From contig NZ_JAHVAB010000081.1 of assembly GCF_019264445.1 (NCBI RefSeq), forward strand, positions 62,001 through 126,000: a stretch of DNA of 64,000 bases. Direction: 5' to 3'. Source of the DNA: Hydrogenophaga sp. Lineage in GTDB: Bacteria > Pseudomonadota > Gammaproteobacteria > Burkholderiales > Burkholderiaceae_C. Below the pieces are notes generated by a model that saw nothing but the letters and a program-made list of their open reading frames with translations, was not told the origin of the DNA and made no database searches. The translations under genes and the position numbers were made by a program. Of the stretch, positions 52,537-59,910 are shown in pieces. How positions within the stretch are numbered: the first letter of the stretch is position 1; every line of letters starts with the position of its first letter.

Positions 52537-53027
52537 AACTGGGCCAAGTTCTGAGGCATGGCATTGAAGCCTTGCTTGCGCTGTGCCTGCTGGGCATGGT
52601 GATCTGTGTGTTTGGCAACGTGATGCTGCGCTACTTCTGGGGCACCGGCTGGGTGGTGTCGGAAGAGTTGTCGCGCCTGCTGTTCGTCTGGCTGGTGTGT
52701 CTCTCGGCCACGCTGGCCTTTGGTGAACACAAGCACCTGGGCTTTGACCTGGTGACCGCGCGCCTCAAGGGCGCGCCTGCCGCGGTGTTCCGCTGGCTCA
52801 CGCGCGGCCTGATCGCGCTGGCCCTGTATTACCTGATCGACGGCTCGTGGTCGCAGGTGCTGGTGGGCCTGGACAGCCGCAGCCCCGTGATGAACACGCC
52901 GCTGGCGGTGGGCGCGGCGGGCACGCTGGTGATGGGGGTGTGCATGGCGGTGCTGCTGGTGCTGCAAGCCTGGGACGACCTGCATGGCCGCGGCCCCGAA
53001 ACGCTGAGCGAAGGGGAGCGCGCATGA
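52533..53027 (+). CDS. dctQ: TRAP transporter small permease (DctQ), gluconate-linked
   Basis: 164 aa, four hydrophobic helices (GIEALLALCLLGMVICVFGNVMLRY cut across 9-32, LLFVWLVCLSATLAF, GLIALALYYLID, GTLVMGVCMAVLLVLQ). Start ATG at 52533 overlaps the gntK stop; the 373-aa track ORF reads through gntK in another frame. Operon position with gntK suggests gluconate or another aldonate as cargo. Confidence 0.92.
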   Translation: MKLGQVLRHGIEALLALCLLGMVICVFGNVMLRYFWGTGWVVSEELSRLLFVWLVCLSATLAFGEHKHLGFDLVTARLKGAPAAVFRWLTRGLIALALYYLIDGSWSQVLVGLDSRSPVMNTPLAVGAAGTLVMGVCMAVLLVLQAWDDLHGRGPETLSEGERA

Positions 53028-54301
53028 CCATCGCCATCTTCTTGCTGGTGCTGTTTGCCACCATGACGGTGGGGGTGCCGATTGCGTTCGCGCTGATGCT
53101 CACTGCGCTGGCGCTCATGGTGCACCTGGACTTCTTTGATGCCCAGTTGCTCGCCCAGAACGTGCAGGCCGGGTTCGACAGCTTCCCGCTGCTGGCCGTG
53201 CCGTTCTTCATTCTGGCGGGCGAGCTCATGAACGCCGGCGGCCTGAGCCGGCGCATCATCGACCTGGCGCGCGCGATGGTGGGCCATGTGCCCGGCGGTC
53301 TGGGCTATGTGGCGATTGCCGCCTCGGTGTTGCTCGCGTCCATGAGCGGTTCAGCCATTGCCGACACCGCCGCGCTGGCCACGCTGCTGTTGCCCATGAT
53401 GCGGCGGCAGAACTACCCGGACGGATCGAGCGCAGGCCTGATTGCTTCGGGCGGCATCATCGCGCCGATCATTCCGCCGTCCATGCCGATGGTGATTTAC
53501 GGTGTGACGACCAACACCTCGATCAGCAAACTGTTTCTCTCGGGCATCGTGCCGGGCTTGATGATGGCCGTTGCCCTGGTGCTGGTGTGGCGCTGGGTCG
53601 CCAAGGACAAGCAGCTCTCGGTGGCCACCAAAACCACCTGGCCCGAGCGCCGCCAGGCCCTGGCGAGCAGCGCGTGGGCGCTGATGATGCCGGTGATCAT
53701 CATTGGCGGTCTGCGCATGGGCTTCTTCACGCCCACCGAGGCCGCCGTGGTGGCCGCGGTGTATGCGTTGATCGTGGCCACGCTGGTGTACCGCGAGCTC
53801 AACCTGGCCGGCGTGTACCGCGTACTGGTGGACGCTGCGCGCACCACCGGCGTGGTGATGTTCCTCTGCGGTGCCGCCACCGCGGCGTCTTACATGATCA
53901 CGCTGGCCGATCTGCCCAACGAGCTGGCGCGCAACATGGGGCCGCTGCTCTCCGAGCCCATGCTGTTCATGGCGGTGGTGTGCCTGTTCCTGCTGGCGGT
54001 CGGCATGGTGATGGACCTCACGCCCACCATCCTGATCCTGGCGCCTGTGCTAGCGCCGTTGGCGGCCAAGGCCGGCATCGACCCCGTGTACTTCGGCTTT
54101 GTGTTCATCTTCGTGGGCTGCCTGGGGCTGCTCACGCCGCCGGTGGGCACGGTGCTCAACGTGGTGGCCGGTGTCGGGCGCCTGCGCATGGAGACCGTGA
54201 TCCGCGGTGTCATGCCTTTCCTGTTGATCTACATGGCCATGCTGGCCCTGCTCATCGTGTTCCCGGCCATCGTGTTGTGGCCTCTCAAGCTGATGTTCTG
54301 A
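53024..54301 (+). CDS. dctM: TRAP transporter large permease (DctM), gluconate-linked
   Basis: 425 aa, about 12 helices, DctM motifs SFPLLAVPFFILAGELMNAGG, GGIIAPIIPPSMPMVIYGV, GCLGLLTPPVGTVLNVVAG. Starts in an ATGA overlap with DctQ at 53024. Secondary transport subunit using the ion gradient. Confidence 0.94.
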   Translation: MTIAIFLLVLFATMTVGVPIAFALMLTALALMVHLDFFDAQLLAQNVQAGFDSFPLLAVPFFILAGELMNAGGLSRRIIDLARAMVGHVPGGLGYVAIAASVLLASMSGSAIADTAALATLLLPMMRRQNYPDGSSAGLIASGGIIAPIIPPSMPMVIYGVTTNTSISKLFLSGIVPGLMMAVALVLVWRWVAKDKQLSVATKTTWPERRQALASSAWALMMPVIIIGGLRMGFFTPTEAAVVAAVYALIVATLVYRELNLAGVYRVLVDAARTTGVVMFLCGAATAASYMITLADLPNELARNMGPLLSEPMLFMAVVCLFLLAVGMVMDLTPTILILAPVLAPLAAKAGIDPVYFGFVFIFVGCLGLLTPPVGTVLNVVAGVGRLRMETVIRGVMPFLLIYMAMLALLIVFPAIVLWPLKLMF

Positions 54302-54362
54302 CACTCAGCGTCCGTTCGTTCCCCCACGGCATTGCGCCGCATCCACTCCGAGGAGATAGACC

Positions 54363-55379
54363 ATGAAATTGAAACAACTCGCCATCACCGCTGCGGTCGC
54401 GCTGGCCACCCTGGGTGCGGGTATTGCCCAGGCACAGGACATCAAGCCGCGCCTGATCCGCTTTGGCTACGGCCTCAACGAAGCCTCCAACCAGGGCCGC
54501 GCCACCAAGCTGTTTGCCGAAGAAGTTGAAAAGGCCTCGGGCGGCAAGATGAAGATCCGCGCCATCGGCGCCGCCGCGCTCGGCTCGGACGTACAGATGC
54601 AGCAAGCCCTGATCGGTGGCGCGCAGGAAATGATGGTGGGCTCCACCGCCACGTTGGTGGGCATCACCAAGGAAATGGCGATCTGGGACACGCCCTTCCT
54701 GTTCAACAACGCCCAGGAAGCCGATGCCGTGCTCGACGGCCCGGTGGGCCAGAAGGTGATGGACAAGCTCCAGGAAAAAGGCCTCGTGGGCCTGGTGTAC
54801 TGGGAGAACGGTTTCCGCAACCTCACCAACAACAAGCGCGCCGTCACCAAGCTCGAAGACATGGACGGCATCAAGCTGCGCGTGATGCAGAACAACGTGT
54901 TCATCGACAGCTTCAAGACCCTGGGGGCGAACGCCGTGCCGCTGCCGTTCTCCGAGCTCTTCACCGCGCTGGAAACCAAGACAGTGGATGGCCAGGAGAA
55001 CCCGTACAACACCATCCTCTCCAGCAAGTTCTACGAAGTGCAGAAGTACCTGACGGTGACCAACCACGTGTACAGCCCGTGGATCGTGACCGTGAGCAAG
55101 AAGTACTGGGACCAGCTGAGCAAGGACGAGCAGAAGGTGCTGATGGACGCCGCGAAAAAGAGCCGCGACTTCGAGCGCAAGGACACGCGCGCCGAAGCCG
55201 ACAAGGCGCTGGCCGATCTCAAGGCCAAGGGCATGCAGATCAACCAGCTCTCGCCTGCCGAAGCCAACCGCATGCGCGATCAGCTGACCCGCATCAACGC
55301 GTCCATCGCCACCAACGTGGGCATGGACCTGTGGAAGGAAACGCAAGCCGCTGTGGCCAAGGCGCGCGGCGCGAAATAA
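54363..55379 (+). CDS. dctP: TRAP transporter solute-binding protein (DctP), gluconate-linked
   Basis: 338 aa, signal peptide (AITAAVALATLGAGIAQAQ), DctP family: LGSDVQMQQALIGGAQEMMVG, LRVMQNNVFIDSFKTLGANAVPLPFSELFTALE split over 165-197, VDGQENPYNTI, the region containing the ligand-contacting Arg. GGAG precedes the ATG. Last gene of the gntK-dctQ-dctM-dctP operon. It stops 5 bp before the convergent SulP stop. Confidence 0.94.
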   Translation: MKLKQLAITAAVALATLGAGIAQAQDIKPRLIRFGYGLNEASNQGRATKLFAEEVEKASGGKMKIRAIGAAALGSDVQMQQALIGGAQEMMVGSTATLVGITKEMAIWDTPFLFNNAQEADAVLDGPVGQKVMDKLQEKGLVGLVYWENGFRNLTNNKRAVTKLEDMDGIKLRVMQNNVFIDSFKTLGANAVPLPFSELFTALETKTVDGQENPYNTILSSKFYEVQKYLTVTNHVYSPWIVTVSKKYWDQLSKDEQKVLMDAAKKSRDFERKDTRAEADKALADLKAKGMQINQLSPAEANRMRDQLTRINASIATNVGMDLWKETQAAVAKARGAK

Positions 55380-55384
55380 GCCAG

Positions 55385-57127
55385 TCAGCCCACACCAGGC
55401 GCCAGTTCATGGACCGCCTGGTAGTGGCTGAGGAAGACCTTGCCGCTGAGCGTCTGCAGGAAATGCGTGCGCTTGAGCCGGTCCATTACCGGGCCTTTCA
55501 CCTCTGAAAGATGCAGGCAGATGCCGGCGTCGTGCAGGCGCCGGTCGATCGCTTCCAGGCTTTCCAGTGCACTGGCGTCGATATCGTTGATGGCCGAGCA
55601 CTGCAGCACCACATGTTTGAGCCCGGGGTGTGTGGCCACGGCGCTGTTCACACGGTCTTCCAGGGCGCGTGAGTTGGCAAAGTAAAGGCTCTCGTCCACA
55701 CGAAGGCCCAGCACGTCGGGCGTGGTGAGCACAGCGTGCCGCTCGACGTTGCGAAAGTGCTGCGTGCCTGGCACCAGGCCCACTTCGGCCATGTGCGGGC
55801 GGCTGGTGCGAAACAGGTGGAGCGCCAGCGACACGCCCACGCCCACCACCAGGCCCGCCTCCACCCCCACACCCAGCGTGGTGAGCAGGGTGGCCAGCAC
55901 GGCCATGAAGTCTGGCTTCGACACCGTCCACGTCTTGCGAAAGATGCTGAAGTCCACCAGCGACAGCACGGCCACCACGATGGTGGCGGCCAGGGTGGCC
56001 TGTGGCAGGTAGAACAGCGCTGGCGTGAGAAACAGCGAGGCCAGCAAGATGCCGCCCGCGGTGAACACCCCCGCAGCCGGCGTTTGCGCGCCCGCATCGA
56101 AGTTCACCACCGAACGCGCGAAGCCACCCGTGACCGGAAACCCGCCCGTGAAGGCTGCGCCCAGGTTGCTCGCGCCCAGGGCCACGAGCTCCTGGTCGGG
56201 GTCGATGCGCTGGCGCCGTTTGGCTGCCAGCGTCTGGCCGACCGACACCGACTCCACAAAGCCCACCACGCTGATGAGCAGCGCGGGCACCAGCAGCGAC
56301 TGCCAGAGCGACAGGTCCCACAGCGGCAGCGTGAAGGGCGGCAGGCCTTGGGGCACCGTGCCCACGATCTTCACGCCCTGCTGCTGCCATTGCAGGGCCC
56401 AGGTCAGCAGGGCGGTGACACCGATCGCGGCAATCGGCCCTGTCTTGGCCAGCAGGTCGGCCGCGCGGGCGGGCAGGCCGGCGCGCACCAGCAGGGGCTT
56501 GAGGCCGCTGCGCACCCAGAAGAGAAACGCCAGGCTGGCCAGGCCCACCAGCGCGGTGAGCGCGTGCACGTGCGGCAGCTGCGCCAGCAGCGAACGAAAC
56601 AGCTCGACGAAGTTGTGCCCTTCGGCTTTGACGCCCAGCAAGGTCTTGAGCTGGCTGGCCGCAATCAGCAGGCCCGACGCGGTGATGAAACCCGAGATGA
56701 CCGGGTGGCTAAGGAAGTTGGCGAGGAACCCCAGCCGCAACACACCCATCAGCAGCAGCATCGCGCCCGACAGAAACGCCAGCGTGATGGCCACGGTCCA
56801 GTAAGCCTGCGAGCCCGCCACCGCATGCTCGCCAATGGCCGCCGCCGTCATGAGCGAGACCACCGCCACCGGGCCCACGGCAAGCACCCGGCTGGAGCCC
56901 AGCACCGCGTACAGCAACAGGGGCGCCACGCTCGCGTACAGCCCGACCTCGGGCGGCAGGCCGGCAAGCATCGCGTACGCCAGGCTCTGCGGGATCAGCA
57001 TGACCGTGACGATGAGCGCGGCCACCCCGTCGCTCATGAGCGTGTCGCGCTGGTACCCGCGTGCCCATGCCAGCACGGGCAGCGAGAGCCGCCAGCGGGT
57101 GAGCGGGCCAGACGGTGCGGCGTTCAT
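55385..57127 (-). CDS. SulP-family anion permease with STAS domain
   Basis: 580 aa. Ten or more hydrophobic segments (about 25-420) with MLIPQSLAYAMLAGLPPEVGLYAS, the SulP signature, and a C-terminal STAS domain (about 440-560; HVVLQCSAINDIDASALESLEAIDRRL). SulP proteins carry sulfate, bicarbonate or dicarboxylates. The gene lies 10 bp after a YeeE/YedE gene and appears to end the ArsR-YedE-YedE-SulP operon, so sulfate or thiosulfate is a reasonable guess. Confidence 0.92.
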   Translation of the reverse strand: MNAAPSGPLTRWRLSLPVLAWARGYQRDTLMSDGVAALIVTVMLIPQSLAYAMLAGLPPEVGLYASVAPLLLYAVLGSSRVLAVGPVAVVSLMTAAAIGEHAVAGSQAYWTVAITLAFLSGAMLLLMGVLRLGFLANFLSHPVISGFITASGLLIAASQLKTLLGVKAEGHNFVELFRSLLAQLPHVHALTALVGLASLAFLFWVRSGLKPLLVRAGLPARAADLLAKTGPIAAIGVTALLTWALQWQQQGVKIVGTVPQGLPPFTLPLWDLSLWQSLLVPALLISVVGFVESVSVGQTLAAKRRQRIDPDQELVALGASNLGAAFTGGFPVTGGFARSVVNFDAGAQTPAAGVFTAGGILLASLFLTPALFYLPQATLAATIVVAVLSLVDFSIFRKTWTVSKPDFMAVLATLLTTLGVGVEAGLVVGVGVSLALHLFRTSRPHMAEVGLVPGTQHFRNVERHAVLTTPDVLGLRVDESLYFANSRALEDRVNSAVATHPGLKHVVLQCSAINDIDASALESLEAIDRRLHDAGICLHLSEVKGPVMDRLKRTHFLQTLSGKVFLSHYQAVHELAPGVG

Positions 57128-57137
57128 GTGAGGTCTT

Positions 57138-57572
57138 TCAGCCGGCAGAGTGACGACGGCTCGTGCGGCGCTCGGCCCATTCGTACACCGCCATGCCGAC
57201 CACCATGGCCGCGACGAACACGGCGGCCTTCACCTCCCCGGAGGCCATCGACACGATGCCCGGTCCCGGGCAGAAGCCGGCCAGGCCCCAGCCTGCGCCG
57301 AAGGTCAGGCCACCGAGCACCAGGCGCCGGTCGATCTGCGTGGCCTTGGGCAGGTGCAGCGCACCGCCCAGAAAGTTGGTGGTGCGCTTGCGGGCCAGTG
57401 CGAAGGCAAAGAAGCCCACCGCGATGGCGCCGCCCATGACGAACGCGAGAGACGGGTCCCACGTGCCAAAGAGGTCGAGGAAGCCGAGCACCTTGCCCGG
57501 GTCGGTCATGCCGGAGAGCAGCAGGCCCAGGCCGAAGAGCAGGCCCACGAAAAATTCTGTGATGCGGTGCAT
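57138..57572 (-). CDS. YeeE/YedE (DUF6691-type) membrane protein
   Basis: 144 aa, four helices, with the paired motifs GLLLSGMTDPGKVLGFLDLFGTWDP and WGLAGFCPGPGIVSM including the conserved Cys (about 110). It is half of a split YeeE/YedE-type sulfur transporter (PmpB-like), thought to move sulfide, thiosulfate or persulfide sulfur. ATG at 57572; the upstream track extension overlaps the preceding gene. Its partner half lies 11 bp upstream. Confidence 0.9.
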   Translation of the reverse strand: MHRITEFFVGLLFGLGLLLSGMTDPGKVLGFLDLFGTWDPSLAFVMGGAIAVGFFAFALARKRTTNFLGGALHLPKATQIDRRLVLGGLTFGAGWGLAGFCPGPGIVSMASGEVKAAVFVAAMVVGMAVYEWAERRTSRRHSAG

Positions 57573-57583
57573 GGTGGGGTTCC

Positions 57584-58021
57584 TCAGAGCAGGTGGCGGA
57601 TCACGAAAACCATGGCGAAGCCCGCGCCCATGAAGGCGAGGGTGGCCACGAGCGAGCGCGGCGACAGGCGCGAGAGCCCGCACACGCCGTGGCCGCTGGT
57701 GCAGCCCGAGCCGTAGCGCGTGCCCAGCCCGACGAGCAGGCCCGCGGCCACGATGGCGCCCAACCCGGCGTCAATGCGCGGTGCCTGCACGAAGCCCGCT
57801 GGCGCCAGCAGACCGAACACCAGCGGTGCGGCCAGCATGCCCAGCAGAAAGGCCACGCGCCAGCCGGCGTCGCCCGCGCGGGGTGGCAGCAGCCCACCCA
57901 GAATGCCGCTGATGCCCAGCACGCGTCCATTCAGAAGAATGAACAAGGCCGATGCGACACCCAACAGAATGCCGCCCGCCAGAGAGGCCCAAGGGGTGAA
58001 GTTCGCCCAATCGATCGTCAT
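57584..58021 (-). CDS. YeeE/YedE family membrane protein (PmpA-like half)
   Basis: 145 aa, four helices, motifs GGILLGVASALFILLNGRVLGISGI and GTRYGSGCTSGHGVCGLSRLSPRS with conserved cysteines (about 108 and 114) that carry sulfur in this family. It starts in an ATGA overlap with the ArsR regulator and precedes the second half. The pair resembles pmpAB/yeeE genes found in BigR regulons. Confidence 0.92.
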   Translation of the reverse strand: MTIDWANFTPWASLAGGILLGVASALFILLNGRVLGISGILGGLLPPRAGDAGWRVAFLLGMLAAPLVFGLLAPAGFVQAPRIDAGLGAIVAAGLLVGLGTRYGSGCTSGHGVCGLSRLSPRSLVATLAFMGAGFAMVFVIRHLL

Positions 58022-58344
58022 GACTTTCTCCGTTTCTTGCCGCAAAACTGGGCGTACAGCACCTGCATCACCGCCAGCGCTTGCGGGCTGTCGAGCAGGT
58101 AGTAAATGTTTTTGCCGTCGCGCCGCGTGGTCACGAGCGCCTCTTCGCGCAACACCGTGAGTTGCTGCGACAGCGTGGGCTGAACGATGCCCAACAGCGC
58201 TTCGAGTTCGCCCACGCGGTATTCGCCCTGGGAGAGTTGGCACAGGATGAGCAGGCGGTCCGGGTTGGACAGCACCTTCATCAGCCGGCAGGCCTCGGCG
58301 GCGGCAGCCTGCATGTCGTCGAGATCCAGTGTCTCCTTGTTCAT
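58018..58344 (-). CDS. bigR: BigR/SqrR-like ArsR persulfide-sensing repressor
   Basis: 108 aa winged helix (about 20-95; VGELEALLGIVQPTLSQQLTVLREEALV). Two cysteines stand at 35 (LLILCQLSQGE) and 101 (AQFCGKK), 66 residues apart, the same spacing as the reactive pair of SqrR/BigR as I recall it (Cys41/Cys107); in those proteins reactive sulfur links the two and releases DNA. It heads the minus-strand sulfur operon and faces the persulfide-dioxygenase-like gene across a palindrome with overlapping promoters. Symbol by resemblance and context. Confidence 0.88.
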   Translation of the reverse strand: MNKETLDLDDMQAAAAEACRLMKVLSNPDRLLILCQLSQGEYRVGELEALLGIVQPTLSQQLTVLREEALVTTRRDGKNIYYLLDSPQALAVMQVLYAQFCGKKRRKS

Positions 58345-58374
58345 CGGGGTTCCTTGGCGTTCAACATGGCGCTC

Positions 58375-58403
58375 ATTCTATTGACTAACAATATATAAGT
58401 CAA
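58375..58403 (-). promoter_or_regulatory. Promoter of the bigR-like operon
   Basis: Minus strand: TTGACT (58403-58398), 17-bp spacer, TAGAAT (58380-58375). An excellent sigma70 promoter whose -35 is one arm of the palindrome 58381-58403. Confidence 0.75.
58381..58403. promoter_or_regulatory. Palindromic operator shared by two divergent promoters
   Basis: TTGACT-N11-AGTCAA with an AT-rich centre (AACAATATATA). BigR-type repressors bind AT-rich palindromes. Each arm is also the -35 hexamer of one of the two opposed promoters, so one bound dimer would shut both. Confidence 0.75.
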
Positions 58404-58409
58404 TAAACT
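58381..58409 (+). promoter_or_regulatory. Promoter of the persulfide-dioxygenase-like gene
   Basis: Plus strand: TTGACT (58381-58386), 17-bp spacer, TAAACT (58404-58409), 28 bp before the ATG. It shares its spacer and -35 region with the opposed promoter. Confidence 0.7.
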
Positions 58410-58436
58410 ATTTTGAACTTAATTGAAGGAGTTGCC

Positions 58437-59312
58437 ATGAAGCCAGACACCATCGCCCCGCAAGTCCACGGCCTCTTTGACCCCGCCACCTGGACCGTCA
58501 CCTATGTCGTGCACAACGGGGCGGGCAGCGCTTGCGCCATCATCGACCCGGTGCTCGACTACGACCCCAAGGCGGGGCGCACGGGCCACACCTCGGCCGA
58601 CAAGGTGATCGACTACGTGCAGTCAAACGGGCTGCGGGTGGCGTGGATCCTGGAGACCCATGCGCATGCCGATCACCTTTCCGCCGCGCCGTACCTCAAG
58701 GCCCGGCTCGGGGGGCGCCTGGCAATTGGCAGCCACATCACCGCGGTGCAGAAGGTGTTCAAGGGCATCTTCAACCTGGAGCCCGGTTTCAAACCCGATG
58801 GCTCGCAGTTCGACCACCTGTTCAAGGATGGGGAGACCTTCGCGGTGGGCGAGCTCGCAGGCGAAGTGCTGTACGTGCCTGGGCACACGCCGGCCTGTGT
58901 GGCCTACCGCATCGGCGACGCCGTGTTCGTGGGCGACACCCTGTTCATGCCCGATGTGGGCACCGCGCGCTGTGACTTTCCCGGCGGTGACGCGAAAACG
59001 CTCTATGCCTCCACGCGCAAGCTGCTGAGCCTGCCGCCGCAGACGCGGCTGTTCATGTGCCACGATTACCCGCCCGGCGGCCGCGCCGTGCGGTTCGAGA
59101 CCACCGTGGCCGAGCAGCGTGCCCACAACATCCACGTGCACGACGGGGTGAGCGAGGAGGCCTTCGTGGCCATGCGCACCCAGCGCGACGCCACGCTGGA
59201 GATGCCGGTGCTGATCCTGCCGTCCGTGCAGATCAACATCCGCGCGGGCCAGCTGCCGCCGGCGGAAGACAACGGCACGACCTACCTCAAGATCCCGGTG
59301 AACGCGGTGTGA
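58437..59312 (+). CDS. blh: Blh/ETHE1-like metallo-beta-lactamase-fold persulfide dioxygenase
   Basis: 291 aa. Metal motif THAHADHLSAA with His75, His77, Asp79, His80; then GHTPACVAY and FVGDTLFMPDVGTARCDFPGG, the latter typical of the ETHE1/Blh group, and MCHDYPPGGR. Enzymes of this group oxidise glutathione persulfide to sulfite. No rhodanese domain is attached. AAGGAG precedes the ATG at 58437. Divergent from the bigR-like gene and presumably repressed by it until sulfide or persulfide appears. Symbol by resemblance. Confidence 0.9.
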   Translation: MKPDTIAPQVHGLFDPATWTVTYVVHNGAGSACAIIDPVLDYDPKAGRTGHTSADKVIDYVQSNGLRVAWILETHAHADHLSAAPYLKARLGGRLAIGSHITAVQKVFKGIFNLEPGFKPDGSQFDHLFKDGETFAVGELAGEVLYVPGHTPACVAYRIGDAVFVGDTLFMPDVGTARCDFPGGDAKTLYASTRKLLSLPPQTRLFMCHDYPPGGRAVRFETTVAEQRAHNIHVHDGVSEEAFVAMRTQRDATLEMPVLILPSVQINIRAGQLPPAEDNGTTYLKIPVNAV

Positions 59313-59340
59313 GTCCTGTGGTCTAACGGGTGGTGTGGGT

Positions 59341-59362
59341 GGGCTGCCCGAGCTGGCAGCCT
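59341..59362. terminator. Hairpin between convergent genes after blh
   Basis: GGCTGCC-CGAGCT-GGCAGCC, 7 bp plus a G-U pair, in the 60-bp gap between convergent blh and the 115-aa hypothetical. No T-run on either strand, so at best a weak two-way terminator. Confidence 0.4.
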
Positions 59363-59372
59363 GGCAGGAGCC

Positions 59373-59720
59373 TCAGCGCCGCTGGCCGCGCTGGAAGGCT
59401 TGCAGCTGGGCTTTGGAGACGTTGCCTTCAAACAGCGGCGTGAGGTCGGCCACGGCGGCCAGTGCGCTGGACTCGTCGCGCTGCAGGCACAGGGCCTGCG
59501 CCAGGTCCGCCCGCAGAAACCAGAGGGCTTCAATGCTGGAGGCGTAGCGGATGCGGTGCTCAAGCTGGGGGTTGAGCTCGGCGCCGCGCAGGCCCAGCAG
59601 GCGCAGCATGGACTTCTGGATCAGCACCATCGTCTGGGGGTCTGGCGCCTTCACGGCCGACTCGGCGTTCGGCGTGAGGATCGACGTCAGGGTGCTGAGG
59701 AAAGTCTTGACTCTTTGCAT
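59373..59720 (-). CDS. Hypothetical protein, 115 aa
   Basis: No recognised family. A short soluble helical protein (MVLIQKSMLRLLGLRGAEL, EHRIRYASSIEALWFLRADLAQALC) with a basic C-terminus (FQRGQRR). The composition and codon pattern look protein-coding and no better frame overlaps it. It stands alone between blh (convergent) and pgi (190 bp upstream, same strand). That 190-bp gap (59721-59910) holds the hairpin after pgi and a small repeat GTGCGT-CATA-ACGCAC at 59821-59836 of unknown role. Confidence 0.65.
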   Translation of the reverse strand: MQRVKTFLSTLTSILTPNAESAVKAPDPQTMVLIQKSMLRLLGLRGAELNPQLEHRIRYASSIEALWFLRADLAQALCLQRDESSALAAVADLTPLFEGNVSKAQLQAFQRGQRR

Positions 59721-59881
59721 GCTGGTGAGTGCTTCCCGTGTGTGCGGAACCTGCGTGATTCGCGCCTGTCGTGGAGAAAGCTGGAGCGGTTATACCCGAG
59801 ACCGTATTTTCCGGGCAATTGTGCGTCATAACGCACGCTTTGACGCTTTATTCCACCGCAATGCACGCGCACCAGCCATCA

Positions 59882-59907
59882 GGCGACCAGCCGAGTGGCC
59901 GGCCGCC
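59882..59907 (-). terminator. Strong hairpin just after pgi
   Basis: Minus strand GGCGGCCGGCC-ACTC-GGCTGGTCGCC: 11-bp stem (two G-U pairs) with a 4-nt loop, starting 3 bp after the pgi stop. No T-run follows, so termination strength is uncertain; it may protect the 3' end. Confidence 0.45.
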
Positions 59908-59910
59908 GGG

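Noticed and set aside
59821-59836. GTGCGT-CATA-ACGCAC as a terminator or operator between pgi and the 115-aa gene
   Set aside because: Short stem, no T-run and no neighbouring promoter that it would control; could be chance.
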